From assembly GCF_010389155.1 (NCBI RefSeq), contig NC_057765.1, positions 19,548,270-19,612,269 on the forward strand: 64,000 nucleotides of DNA, written 5' to 3'. Shown here piece after piece: positions 32,590 to 44,600 of the stretch; the first letter of the stretch is position 1; every line of letters starts with the position of its first letter. Source of the DNA: Erigeron canadensis. Taxonomy: Eukaryota; Streptophyta; Magnoliopsida; Asterales; Asteraceae. The position numbers were made by a program, and so were the translations under genes. The notes beneath the pieces were generated by a model. That model was not told the origin of the DNA, made no database searches, and saw nothing but the letters and a program-made list of their open reading frames with translations.

Positions 32590-33500
32590 GTAAAGGGCAA
32601 CAAATCCTTTACAAAACATACACCATTCGGCTTTTAGGTCGATGCTAGAAAGGGAAAAATTTCTAAAACCAATTTCAATGGTTGTTTTGTCAATAGAGAA
32701 TTGTTCTAAAAGTTGATGTCATTGAAACTCAGATATCATTATTCCTGATGCGAGTGCCACTGCTTTACAGTTGGAAGCATAACATACTCAGTACAATAGA
32801 CATATTGAGGTTGCTTATTTGATGCTAGAAGCATGTCTCCTGAGCTTCAAAAAGCAATTCGGATTGCAAATTCCGTGTGATATGATCAAATAACTCAAGT
32901 CTATGTACGGAAAACAAGTTGGAGTTGAATTACTTGAGTTAATTGAGTCACTCCATAACTTGAACACGAGTATGGGAAAACGGAAAGTGCTCATGTACTC
33001 AAGATGAAGAGTCACTTTGAGCATTATGGAAAGGTTAAAACTATGCGTATCTTCTACCGATTGTTATAGGCATAAGAGACAATTATAAATTTGCAAAGCA
33101 TAGTTGGACTTCATATCAAGTTGATTGAGTATGAAGAAAACCTTTCAAGAAATCTGAGATACCCCAAGTTCTTATGATCAAGAGGGGAATGGTTTAGAAA
33201 GCAAAACAACCGTAAAGCTAAGGGTAAGAACTTTGGTAAGAGAAAACAAAGTGTTTAGTCTCAAAACCTTAAAAGAACCCTTGGAAAAAGGAGCATATGG
33301 CTAAAGACCAGTCTTATCATCACTATGTTAAAGTGAGACACTGGAAGTGGAATTGTCCTAAGTATCTAGCTGAGTTGAACAAGAAGAAGAAGCGAGCTGG
33401 TTTAACCAGTTCTTCTATTATCTTCTTAACTGAATTATATGTGTTGATGAGATTCATATGATAATTCAATAGCAAAATAGTCAAGTTAACTTGGACTCTA
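32590..33500 (+). pseudogene. Gag remnant of element B
   Basis: Aligns with the gag remnant of element A. Fragments in several plus frames include Leu-Lys-Lys-Gln-Phe-like capsid residues, and around 33325-33370 a zinc-knuckle trace (Val-Arg-His-Trp-Lys-Trp-Asn-Cys-Pro-Lys) followed by Tyr-Leu-Ala-Glu-Leu-Asn-Lys-Lys-Lys. In-frame stops and frameshifts throughout. The minus-strand frames at 32815-33024 and 33323-33520 are shadows. Confidence 0.6.
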
Positions 33501-33624
33501 TCTATCTTTGACATTGTCATCTTGTTTAATTTTTGTCAAGAAACGCATTTAAAGACTTCAAAGTGAAGAGATCTTACAAGTCAAATGATGAATCATTTGA
33601 TAAATGTGTGGTTTTGGGAAGAAA

Positions 33625-35745
33625 TGTAATACCCCGACTAAGGCAGAAACACGAAGTGCCACAGAAGGACATGGTACAAAAGATTTAAATATAAAGCATC
33701 AACATAAAGTTCCAAATGACATTCAAATTCAAAAGATTACAAGTTCAAGTTGACGTTTAAATCCATTATATAACCACAAATCCATAATTTAAAAGACAAA
33801 TTGTTTGCATTACAAACCGTCAAGCAACCAACATATTGAGCAATCATGGAGGCGGTCTCGCTACGAACCTATTGCTCTAAACCTGAAAAGCATGAAGAAA
33901 AAGTGTCAACTACGAGAGTTGAGTGAGTTCATAGGTTTATACTACTAAATATACATACAATCACTTTAATTTATGAGTTAGTAAATCAAAAGTTTCCAAG
34001 AATTTCCATCATAATATGCACACCCAAACCGTATGTTCAACAACCATAATAAAATCCATAACATGTCCCAAACCATTTATTTAAAACTTTCATATTCAAC
34101 ATTTTTGATGAGTTTAACTTGAGCCACTACAAAGACCCTTTCACGTCCAAACCAACATAATACCTCATATAATCTCACATGCTGTCAATCATGTGTGTTA
34201 ACCATAATTGGGTCGTGCCATGGAAACGACCATTAAAATATAAAGTAGACTAGAGCACCCCTACGTCGACAGCCGTTGAGGGCGGCCACAGAGGCAACCA
34301 CTCAACCTGTCACCATCTTCGTGAGTAAGGGGACGAATCCTAGTTGCGCAACTCTCTAACTACATGCCTCAATGAGTTAATAGTAGTGTAGCAGGGACTA
34401 GACTTTGACAGTACTCAAGCTCATCATATAACATATATCACATTGAACATACATCATAAATTCCATTTCATAAACATTCTTTCAAAGTATCATTTCATAA
34501 AAGATAACAACTTTAATTATCATTCTTTTCACCCCGAAAGTAAATTACATAAAAGAGTTGAAAGGGGGCTATGACTCACTTGTTTCGGGAGTGAGATAGG
34601 GCTGATCAAATGCGTGATCTTCGTCTAGTATGGTGTCGTTCCCCAAGCAAGCCTAAACCATGGTATTTAAATATACACAACGTAAGTGTGTGTTACATGA
34701 ACTTGTAAGCTAGATCATGAGACGTACGCTAGTAGACTTGCCCATCTTTGGTTGTTGTTTAATTATGAAATTCAAGTGTATTATATTGTTCACATTACTT
34801 GGTTAGAAGATATTTGGTGGTGAAGGTCCTTTCTTATTATACGATTTTGTACGTTTATTGGAATTTCGGTAGTTTGACTTTGTTTTATATAATTTCCATT
34901 GCATACTTTGTTTAATAATAATATTTGACATTTGTGATCTTATAATATGAATGTTGATGAATATTTCTGATTTATATTTATTTATTCAATTTAATACTAT
35001 TTAACTAATTATTTATTCATTATATTAATCTATTAATTATATAATTCCTTATAATTACTTTTAAGTTTTTAAATTGTCTTTAAAATTCATAAATAATTAT
35101 ACTTTGATTATTTACTGACTTTTATGCCTTTTTAATTTGTAATATTATGATCTATACATTTATTTGTGCATTATTTATATTTATTTAATAATAGTGATTA
35201 ATTAGTGATATTTACTTGATTAATTACCTTTAAATTGTATAAAACTTGATTCTTTACTTGTAATTATTTTGCTCCAGTAGGTTTTAGTTACTTTTACCAT
35301 TGGTGATGTAAATTTAATCAAGTTCATGATTTATATAATTTATTTATTAATTTATATATATTTTAATTACCATTTTAATTCATTAAATCATAGAAATACT
35401 TATAAATCATCACAAGAGCTTTTGTCCAAAAATCTCAGGCCTTTATAGACATCTTTTAACATATCAAGTTTATATGATTTCAGCCTCTCTTGTGTCTTAC
35501 TTGTTTGAGGACTTTATGATCAAAAATCGTTTACCGAAAACGTCTTTTAAGCCTCATTTCTTAAGCAATTTAAGTAAATCAAATTGGATTTTTGTCCTTG
35601 TTTCAATATTTCCAGAAAGTTCATCATATTTCAATATTTTTTTCGTGGTAGTGGTGGTGGTGTGATATGTACAAATTTGTGCTTTCAGTTAGTGATTAAT
35701 TAACCCGAAAAGGTGATTTTTGAGCTTGTTATTGCCATGAGTCAT
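33625..35745 (-). mobile_element. Solo LTR F, left half
   Basis: Begins TGTAATACCCCGACTAAGGC. With the right half (54608-56410) it adds up to 3,924 bp once element C and its target duplication are removed; the related block G is 3,925 bp. Blocks such as 34250-34440 are clearly alike in G (42540-42730). No coding sequence. Orientation is inferred from the TGTAACGACCC start on the minus strand at 56410. Confidence 0.75.
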
Positions 35746-36435
35746 TGTAGGGTCCTACGGTTGCGCGGATCGTAATAAGACGTGATTCGTTATGTCAAGA
35801 GTGCAGAATCCTCTTGAGATAATTAGATTGCTATTGCCTTTTGCTGATTAATGAATAATTGATCAACCCAAGGAGATGCACAAGGCTTGTGGTTCGTGTA
35901 GCAGGTCACACGAAGGAACAATTAACCTTAATTCGTAATTTCGTGAATATCTTCAAATGAATAACTAACTCACAAACGATTAACCTAATTCCGTAGATTA
36001 GGTCTTGTATTTATACTAGTTGTGTATTGGATCGTGTGGGCTTCGACCTTAATTAAGTATTAAGCCCGAAATTAACAATAACCAATCTACCTCGTGCTGA
36101 CGTCAGCACGAAGGTAATCCCATGTACTGATGACGTCAGCACGAGGGACGTGCCTTTGGTCCTTTGTTTTACTTCGTTTGGCTCATACATAACATTCAAG
36201 CATCGTTTAAATGTTCTACGACACTTATAAACCTTGATTCTATGTTCTTGTACCTGCAAAACAGTATATAACACACAAACACATTACAAAACACAAACAT
36301 ATATAATATTGAAGTTCAAACGTAATAATTAAATATCAACATAAGCTCTTATTCAAATGATTACAAACATAGTTCCTAAAACATAAACGATAATCAAATC
36401 TATGTTGCGATTGTCACAACGAATCTGCATCTACA
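35746..36435 (-). mobile_element. 3' LTR of element C
   Basis: 690 bp; TGTAGATGCAG at 36435 to GGACCCTACA at 35746 on the minus strand. TATAAATA box at 36008-36015. A perfect 20-bp palindrome (36092-36111) centred on TGACGTCA, and a second TGACGTCA at 36131-36138, lie upstream of the TATA box in transcription order. Confidence 0.9.
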
Positions 36436-36446
36436 GGCTCCCCCTT
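36436..36446 (-). other. Polypurine tract of element C
   Basis: Minus strand AAGGGGGAGCC directly before the 3' LTR. Confidence 0.85.
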
Positions 36447-36489
36447 GACGATTGCAACTAGATTTCTTTAAAGTCTTTGAACTTCAAAG

Positions 36490-37636
36490 CTATCCATTAA
36501 ACAAAAGTCTTGTGCTATTTGCATGAATTCTCTCTTCTAAACAATGTGCGAGAATGTTGCGATAGCGTCTTTCTTCAACTCTCCAAAATCTCACTGCTGA
36601 GCAAGGTGTGTCCAAAAGTCTTCTTTGATCACCTCTTGACAAATTGACAACCTGCATTGGATCATACATGCGTAGCAACATCCGTTCCTTTGAATTATCA
36701 ACAAACATTTGTGCTTCACCTGACTTGATATCTATTTGCCAAAATGTCATCATCGTCAGCATATCTTGATCCCATCTGATAGCGGGAACCTTCTTAACAT
36801 ATTTAATCCTTCGCTGTTTAAAACGAAATGTGCCATCTTGATTCTTAATCTTCTTCAAAGGGGTTGGTTTAATCAACCTCTCTTCTGACTTCAGACCTCT
36901 ATCACTGAAATTCTTAATTCTTTCATCTCTGAATCTATTCCAGTAGAAATATGCAAGTCCATTGCTCTGAAGATTAAAGAACTATTGTCTTCCCAAATCT
37001 ATCATGTCAGAATCACTGAGAGAGTGGAAATGTCTTTGACTTATTGACATGTACTGGCATCCCTCCTTTCTCTTGATAATAAAAAATTTGATTATGTAAT
37101 CATAGAACCAACTTTGTATCACTGAGAAGTACTTGGGTGCATCTTTGTTTGAGATAAATTCCCAATACATTGATGGTTTCAAATTTCCACCCATATGAAA
37201 ACCAGACGAGTTACAACCACTGGAACCCTTCTATCAATAATGAACTCAGGATCTTGCTGCACCGGAGGTATATTGAATCTTCTAAGATCAATCTCTCGTG
37301 TAGCATCAATATTCCAATATAAATCAAAAATATTATCATGTCCTTCATCAATTATGTTTGCAGATACAGCAAACCTCAAATTTGCTGCAATCCTAGGTTC
37401 ATCTGGACTGTCTCTGATTGGATTAAGATTGAGATGTTCTACTTCAGCTATTGGTTCAACTTAAATGACTTCATCTTCATTAAAGACACGATCAAAGTCA
37501 TAAGGTATATCAAGCAACCTTTTTCTATCAGCTTCTGAAGTAATGAACTCTCCTTCTTCCACATCTTCACCATTGATACTTTCTAAGTCATCTTCAGCAT
37601 CAAGATTGTCCAATGCACCTATCCTTTGAAGCTTAT
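36490..37636 (-). pseudogene. Element C accessory ORF, last segment, behind a splice-acceptor-like site
   Basis: Open or near-open minus sequence from 37636 to 36490, about 380 codons in three pieces (stop near 37460, frame change near 37190, stop at 36982). The first codons follow a strong acceptor-like TTACAG at 37637-37642 preceded by AT-rich DNA without coding, as if this were an exon. Contents: an acidic start (Asp/Glu-rich), an Asn-Ile-Phe-Asp-Leu-Tyr-Trp block, Met-Tyr-Trp-Glu-Phe-Ile-Ser, and a basic block Lys-Gln-Arg-Arg-Ile-Lys-Tyr-Val-Lys-Lys followed by Arg-Met-Tyr-Asp-Pro-Met-Gln-Val-Val-Asn-Leu. I know no function; similar ends occur on Asteraceae retroelement proteins in my recollection. 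Confidence 0.6.
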
Positions 37637-37883
37637 CTGTAATTCAAACAATTCACATATACAAAGATAAAGAACATAGATACATAAGTCAAGACATAAT
37701 AAAATAGTATAAAAACATAAAAGAAATTAAAATAATTAATACTTAATGCAACAATTACATTAATATTTATCTTATAATCTTTATCTATTTTAACTTACAA
37801 CAATAATATTATATCATAAATATAATGTAACAAATACATTCATATTTATCTTATAATCATTACAAAAACAAAAATCATTAGCA
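37637..37883 (-). other. AT-rich gap between accessory segments, intron candidate
   Basis: 247 bp without coding, ending in an acceptor-like TTACAG. No clear GT donor is seen just after the upstream stop, so intron status is open. Confidence 0.35.
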
Positions 37884-38759
37884 CTAAGGTTCATAATCCG
37901 AATCCGAATCCGAATCTAACTCTGACTCTGAAGATGTATGAGTTAACCCTGACCGTTCTTTCATTTGATCCCTAAGTGATCCTGGATCATAATAATCATC
38001 ATAATCCATAATCTCTGCTCTAGCTCTCATATGAGCCTGTGGATCATAACCCAATCTCTTTTTTAGTCTATGCACAATTAAAGGGTGCAAATCTGACTCT
38101 GTAGAGGCATTGGTAGTAGAATCGGTCTTAGTTGACTCACTATCCTGAGTAGATTTTCCTTTGCTAAGATTTTCTTTATCACCATGATTATGAAGATCAT
38201 TCACTAGCTTTTCTCGAATCTCCTTTTCTATTCTATTAGACTTAGAATTGGAGTTACTTGAATTGGAATCTTCCTCATCATCATCGTTAGAATCATCAGG
38301 ATCTGCATCTGGAGCATCCATCACAGCTTTACCTTTATCTTGAGTCCTAGAAGTACTAGCACCAGCTGTACCAGCAATCTCTGACTCAGTCTGTCTTGGC
38401 GACTCCCCCTGAATGTTTGTAGTCTCTGTATCCATAGCATCACTAGCAGCATCTTGACCTTGACCTCTATTCTCTGGCTCACCATCTATTGGTTGTCCTT
38501 GGTTTGGACCTTGAGCTGGATCTTGATCTTCATGATCATCATCTCTTGTCTTCTTAGCAAGCTCATCATCCTTACAACCATCTTTATCTCCCCCTTGAGC
38601 CAAGAATTGGTCAAGTCTAGAACCAAGAGAATGAACAAGTGTTGTCATTAAGTCCATCTCTTCTTGATGCTTGGCAGCTTGGAGCTTAAGCTGATTCTCC
38701 AAAGCTGTAACCCTCATCTCTAACATCTTCTTCTCTGAAAACAAACGACTCAGCTGCAC
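37884..38759 (-). CDS. Element C accessory protein, coiled-coil and acidic segment
   Basis: 291 codons open. The first ~45 residues (Leu-Phe-Ser-Glu-Lys-Lys-Met-Leu-Glu-Met-Arg onward) look like a coiled coil. Then a long Asp/Glu/Ser/Asn-rich, surely disordered part with a Lys-Gly-Lys-Ala-Val motif, a basic patch (Arg-Leu-Lys-Lys-Arg-Leu-Gly-Tyr-Asp-Pro-Gln-Ala) and an Asp-Ser repeat end. The reading frame joins the 38750-39157 frame by a frameshift at about 38755, so the ATG at 38759 is probably internal. Resembles the D accessory ORF in layout (coiled coil, disordered, Lys-Gly-Lys-Ala), not obviously in sequence. Confidence 0.55.
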   Translation of the reverse strand: MQLSRLFSEKKMLEMRVTALENQLKLQAAKHQEEMDLMTTLVHSLGSRLDQFLAQGGDKDGCKDDELAKKTRDDDHEDQDPAQGPNQGQPIDGEPENRGQGQDAASDAMDTETTNIQGESPRQTESEIAGTAGASTSRTQDKGKAVMDAPDADPDDSNDDDEEDSNSSNSNSKSNRIEKEIREKLVNDLHNHGDKENLSKGKSTQDSESTKTDSTTNASTESDLHPLIVHRLKKRLGYDPQAHMRARAEIMDYDDYYDPGSLRDQMKERSGLTHTSSESELDSDSDSDYEP

Positions 38760-39442
38760 TCGAACAGGTACAGTGGACGTGAAGTAGAAGCAACATCAGA
38801 TGTAGAAGCATGGGGTGGCATCGTAGCTTCAAATGAAGGCAACAGACGTCCCATGATAGTAGAAACAGGAACTATAGCCTGAATAGGAGCAGAAGAAGGC
38901 CTAGCAGCAACTGTCGGCTCTGGCTCTTGAAGAACTGTAGACTCTGGAGCAGTAGGAATCGTAACAGTTGTAGCCTTAGTGACAACTTGTGCGCGAGAAC
39001 CAATTCCTCGAATAATAAACTTTGGTCTTGACCTTCTCTCCCCAACAACAATATTAACAGAAGTAGTAGACACAGAAATAGGAACATCAGAAACTGAAGT
39101 TCTTAAAGCAACAACTGATGGAGTATCACCAACATTAGGTGCATGAGACCTCTCCATAGCAGCTTAATACATAGCAAAATCTCTATCAACTTCAGCTTGA
39201 GATCGCTGAGAAGTTGGAAGTCTCTCCACAGCATCAACTCCTTTTCCCTGTCTTTTTCTTCGCTTTGGCAATCTTTCAACCTCTTCTTCATCCTCTTCTG
39301 AGTCATCACCAGCATTAACAGTAACTGGTAGCTCAGAAGGACCAACATCATCACCAACTGGAGTAGAGGTAGAAATAGAAACTCTAGAAGTTGGTGGAAC
39401 AAGATTTGCAGGATCATCAATATCCTCCATAAGAGCATCCAT
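38750..39442 (-). pseudogene. Element C accessory ORF, Ser/Thr/Pro-rich middle
   Basis: Frames 39164-39442 and 38750-39157 are one frame with a single TAA at 39164. Acidic start (Asp-Ala-Leu-Met-Glu-Asp-Ile-Asp-Asp), a basic, nuclear-signal-like Lys-Arg-Arg-Lys-Arg stretch, then Ser/Thr/Val/Pro-rich sequence. The Met-Asp-Ala-Leu-Met-Glu-Asp coding block is duplicated (39420-39442 and 39460-39483). Other minus frames here (38872-39087, 39103-39438) are Leu-rich shadows. Confidence 0.6.
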
Positions 39443-40491
39443 ATCTAGATCATGCTACGGATCCTCCATAAGAGCATCCATATATAGAAGAACATCATTA
39501 AGTCCCTCAAATTGATCAGCTCGCTCTTCTTCAGGATTATCTTGAGCCTGATCATCACAGCAGCAGCAACAGCAACGGGTTCGTCATCTTTCCAACCTTG
39601 TCTAGGGGCAACATAGTTAGGATTAATCAAATGTCCGAACAAAGGTGGATTATCAACATGTACCGGAACATTTCTACCCGACAAGTGCTTCATACTTTCA
39701 ACAAATGCCTTATAAATAAGACGACCTAAATTGAACGTAGGACCGTCAAATGACAATTCAGCTGCAAAGTGACGAATGATTATCATCACAAATCTTGGAA
39801 ACAGAAAGAATTTATTTTCTGTACCAAATGACCTCAACTGCTTCTCCAAATTATCAAAAATGTACTGAGAAAAGCTGTATGGCTTGTTCATCACCAAGGT
39901 AACCATCTGAGAAGCGTTCTGGATATTCATCTGGTCATAGCCTGTACTCCGATGACTAATGGACCTCAACAAATAGTAAGCTAGCAACTTCCATTTGCTA
40001 CGAAGATGATTCCTGAAGTATGGGTGAGTAATAGCACCAGTATACCCCATACGACGTAGAGCACCATCACAAAATTCCTCTGAAAATTCAGTCAGACCTT
40101 GCTCTATCTCGACATCACCTAAGTGTAATATCGTCCGTAAGTCTCCAGCCGAGAACGAGAATTAACGTCCTCCAACTGTAGTGCGAATGTACATATGATC
40201 ACCCATCTGCACTGAACGGGCTGAGTTCCAAAACTCCCGAATGAGACTTATCGCCAACGGAGGGTTCTCTGTCACAGCAAAATGAACGCGAGAACGTGCA
40301 AGAAACTGTAGGACTCCATGAAACTCTGGTGTCCATGCCGTCTGAGTAATACTGAGATCGAGTGCCGCATTGTGCTCCTTGACGAACACACGAGCTCCTG
40401 CACCTTTCCTGCCATACCTGCACAAAAACAGACAAAAACGACACGAAAAGTTAGAAAAAAATATTAGAAATTTCCTAAGTGTCACGACCAC
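39443..40491 (-). pseudogene. Element C accessory ORF, N-terminal folded domain
   Basis: Frames 40162-40491 and 39445-40050 share one frame with a TAA at 40162; about 350 codons. It has the recognisable core of a domain seen in many plant retroelement proteins (recollection): Arg-Ser-Arg-Val-His-Phe-Ala-Val, Leu-Ile-Arg-Glu-Phe-Trp-Asn-Ser-Ala, Met-Gly-Tyr...Leu-Arg-Ser-Lys-Trp-Lys-Leu-Leu, Phe-Leu-Phe-Pro-Arg-Phe-Val. A strong acceptor-like tract ending GTGCAG at 40418-40423 precedes Gly-Arg-Lys-Gly, so the natural start may be reached by splicing and not at the ATG at 40491. A frameshift near 39560 joins the next segment. Function unknown. Confidence 0.6.
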
Positions 40492-41618
40492 CTTCGTGTG
40501 ACGTCAGCACGAGGCTAAACCTCTTCGTGTGACGTCAGCACGAAGTGTTCTTCGTGAACCCAGAAACACGAGGCATAAACATCTCCATTCGACGATTCAA
40601 TGAAATTAAATCATCAACTTGGACTTGTTTTCATGCATATCATTTATTAAATGCCCAGAAAATCAACAATCGAAACAAATTCGATGAACACGAAGTGGTT
40701 CGTGTTCTTGATGTTCTTCGTGTGAATAGTGACCGAATTATTATATCTTCAATTAATCTTGAATTTAAGTATGTTAATACGAACTTATTTTAGATTTAAG
40801 GTGTACAAACATCAATTAATCCAATTTTAAGTCCAAATCATCAAAAATTGAAGATCAAATTCTTGGTTCGTCCTAGTTACTGTTCACGCGAAGAGAATTC
40901 AAAATTTGGGCACTATAACGACATGAAATCGTTAATTCTCATAGTCAAAACATCAATAATCAATCATAGATCGTGAAAGTACCAACAAATCTGAGTAACA
41001 AGCACGTAAAAGGGATGAATTCGATCGAAAATAGCAACGAATGAATAGTTCGCACGAGGGAGGCAAGTTCGTGTGGTAATTTTAGGGTTAATTTACAATT
41101 AAAGATAATTAATGAAAGGTTAAAAACCCATATTTATATTCGGAGCTTCGTGGGCCGGGCCGAACACTTAGTTCGTGGGCTGTATGATGACATCAGTGCG
41201 AAGCATGCTGACGTCAGCACGAACGAAGTCGAATTTTAAGCTTTGAATTCACACGAACTCTTTTCCTTAGCCAAATTTTGTAAATTTTTCCAGAAAACTA
41301 TCATAGAAAAATTACAAAAATTTTAGAGAACATAAACCTATAGATACTCGTTACCAAAAACCGGTATCTTCTCGAATATGCAATCATAGATCATCCGTAC
41401 TAACTTGTCATTAACATAATGTATCAAATAAATCTTACATTATTAGCTTGACATAAATCGATCATTTCTTCATTGATGTTTAACTCAATAAATGCAAACT
41501 TACATCAAAACATATTTAATGTATAATGCATTACAAATACATCAAAATATCATATCAACAACCTATCACATTACATCTTAGGTTGTGATCTTGATAATAC
41601 AATTATAACCTATCACAC
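40492..41618 (-). other. Element C spacer between pol and accessory ORF, left of insert G
   Basis: No gene. Contains TGACGTCA at 40499-40506, 40530-40537 and 41209-41216, and many CACGAA/TTCGTG words, like the LTRs and the 5' leader of this element. The plus frame 40545-40793 is not convincing. Confidence 0.6.
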
Positions 41619-44600
41619 TGTAACACCCCAACTAAGGCGGAACAATGGAATGTACAGAAAGTCGAGTATTCAAAACAAAGGATTATAAATAACATTCACC
41701 ATAGCTTTATTTGATAAAAATAATTTACAAATGTACAAGCATGTGAACCAATTTCCAAGTACAAATGCGTCCACCATACTTTGATACAAAGTTCACGAAA
41801 CAAATAACAAGCACATGAAATAGTATACTGCAATGATCAAGGTGGATTCCATTGCCCATCACAAGGTTTGATCTTAGACCCCAAAGTGCAATGCAAACAA
41901 TCATGATGCAAATAATTCCTCAAAGCTTAGGCTAATTCTTGAAAAGCATGAAGAAAAAGTGTCAACTATGAAAACGTAGTTGGTGAGTGCATAGGTTTTT
42001 AAGTAAATCTCGATGCCTAACCATTTTCAACACTTAGAAAACATGTTATTAGTTATTAACATACCCAAACCATATGTCCGGTAGAATTCTCATCTCCAAA
42101 TATCAAGTTTTCCAAATACCATAATCTCATTTCAAGACTTGGAAAAATCCATGGTAACTTACAAAGCTCTCAATTGTCAAATCATCACGAGAGAAAAAGT
42201 ATATATATCGATTAATCATATATCATGCCAAAATCATTCGGTTATCAATATTTCAATGTCACCAATTTCAACGACTTTCAAGATTCCATATACGGTCCAA
42301 TACCCAAACCGTATATTCAAAACATAATATCCATCCATTAATAACATAAATTTCCCATTTAGCCAAAGGTATAATTTGATGAGTAAATGCTTGAGCCACT
42401 ACTAAGACCCTTTCACGTCCAAATAATGATAATAATAACTTGCCCCGAAAAATTATGATATAAAGGCACATGTTGTCAATCATGTGCAATAATTAATAAT
42501 AAAGGAGTCGTGCCATGGAGACGACTAAATAATAAGTAGATTAGAGCACCCCACGACCGACACCGTTGAAGGCGGCCACGTAGGCGGCCAAACAACCTGC
42601 CGCCGCTGATGTGAGTGAGGGGACGAATCTTAGTTGCGCAACCCTCTAACTACAGACCTCAATGAGTTAATAGTAGTGTAGCGGGGACTAGACTTTGACA
42701 GTACTCAAGCTCATCATATAACATATATCACATTGAACATATAACATAGATCCCATACCATAAACATTCTTTCAAAATATCATTTCATAGAAGGGAAACA
42801 ATTTTATTTAGCATGCTTTTCACCCCGAAAGTAAAACACATAAAAGAGTTTGAAAGGGGGCTATGACTCACCTTGATATGCAGAGCATTATATATACTTA
42901 TCCAAAATGGGTACTTCCCATCTATTGCTTCCTTGATCATATATTCCATCATGGCCATCATCCACATTTCAAAGCCAAGACTATCCCTACGAGAGGACTA
43001 ATATACATAAGTTCCTATCTTAAGCCATTACTTAGAAATGCCACTTTCATTATGTTGCTATCAATTGTAGGATCCAAATATACTGGTAACACTCACATTG
43101 TTTTGGTTGTAGAGATTGATGGTGTAAAAGGTTACTTTCATTACATGCGTAGTTATAAGTTGTTAGGTTCTCGGTAACTTGGCTTCATTTGTGGTTTCAT
43201 TTGGCATATTAGGTTATCATATAGAAATGCCATATTAAGTTATATTATCCTTATTCATCATTTGATGTGTAACCAATTTTAGCACGAATTAGCATTTGTG
43301 ATATCAATATATAGTTTGGTTAACATAACTACTTATGTTTATCTCACTTAATTATCTTTGTTTTATTTTGATTACACTTATCTTCAACTCGTATGTTTCT
43401 CAATTTGTCTTGTGATTACTTGGTTCATGAAATTCGTTTAAGTGTTATGGGCCATTATCAATTAGGCCTAAAGTGTCATGGGCTTTTAAATGTTTTGGGC
43501 TTACATTAGTTGTTGGGCTTCACCTTATTTGGGTTATGTGCTTAACGGGTTATATTGGTTATTGAGCCATATACTTTATTGGGCTAGGTGGGCCTACTGA
43601 TTTGTGGTTTTATGCGTTGGTTATTTGGGCCGGGTTAGCCCATTATGGTTCTTAGTTCATTACATAGCCCATTATACAAATGGTTAGTTTCCTTTCAAAT
43701 TTCCTGTTTTTAATTTAGATTTTTGTGAAATGTTGGCTACTATTTTGGGGTCAAGACGAATTATTTGGACCTTCATGATTTTTATATAGCGACTTATATG
43801 TGTCTAGTATTTTCGTGAATTTTTGGTGAACTTTTAGATAATATTTGGTGTCCTTAAAAATTATCCAAACACAAACTGTCCCAAATAGGCACTGCTTGTG
43901 ACATCAGAAGTTTTATAAAAGTTCTTGATGTTCTGATTGTTAGAAAAATCCCATGATTTTATTTTAAGTTCACGACACATTGAAATTACTTTCCACCAAG
44001 TATGACATCTTGGAACCTTATGGATTAGGACATAAAAATTGTTAAAGTTCATAAAATATTCAGACAAAATAACAGTTTGACCAGTTCCAGTAGAAAAATA
44101 ATATCTTTCTTTTGATTCAGTATTTTTGAGTAATTCCAGTTTGTGATTATTCTTAACTCGTTCTTCTACAACTTTTATTTTGAAAGTTTTGCTTGAAAAT
44201 GCCCTTACATGCCCAGTTTTCCCGTTCAAAGACAGAAGATGGATTCTGTCAGCTTACTTTGTTTGCCCAATGCATGCCTTTACTTTATGGCTTCACCCAT
44301 TACTTATTTTGGCAAACCCAATACATTTTGTTCATCCTAATTCATCTCTTAATCTTTCATTAGTGTTTTCTCCATATTTTATTTCATATTTTATGGACAA
44401 ATCATGTGATGAAAGTGATGAATTTATATTTGTGTTCTTGTGATTTCGGTTAGTGATTTTTATGCACAGTTTTGTCTTGAATTCTTATAAAATCCTTATT
44501 TCTTGTACTAACTTCATAAATCCCAGATTATTAACATGTATTTTAACATCAAAATATATATGAAATCATCAATTAAAGATCCATCTCAAATCCCAAATCA

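Noticed and set aside
38872..39438. Leucine-rich minus frames resembling membrane proteins
   Set aside because: Out-of-frame readings of the Ser/Thr-rich accessory ORF; the correct frame is fixed by continuity with its neighbours.
43861..44229. 122-codon minus frame inside solo LTR G
   Set aside because: No recognisable domain and no known gene content for this LTR family; the corresponding part of F shows no such frame.
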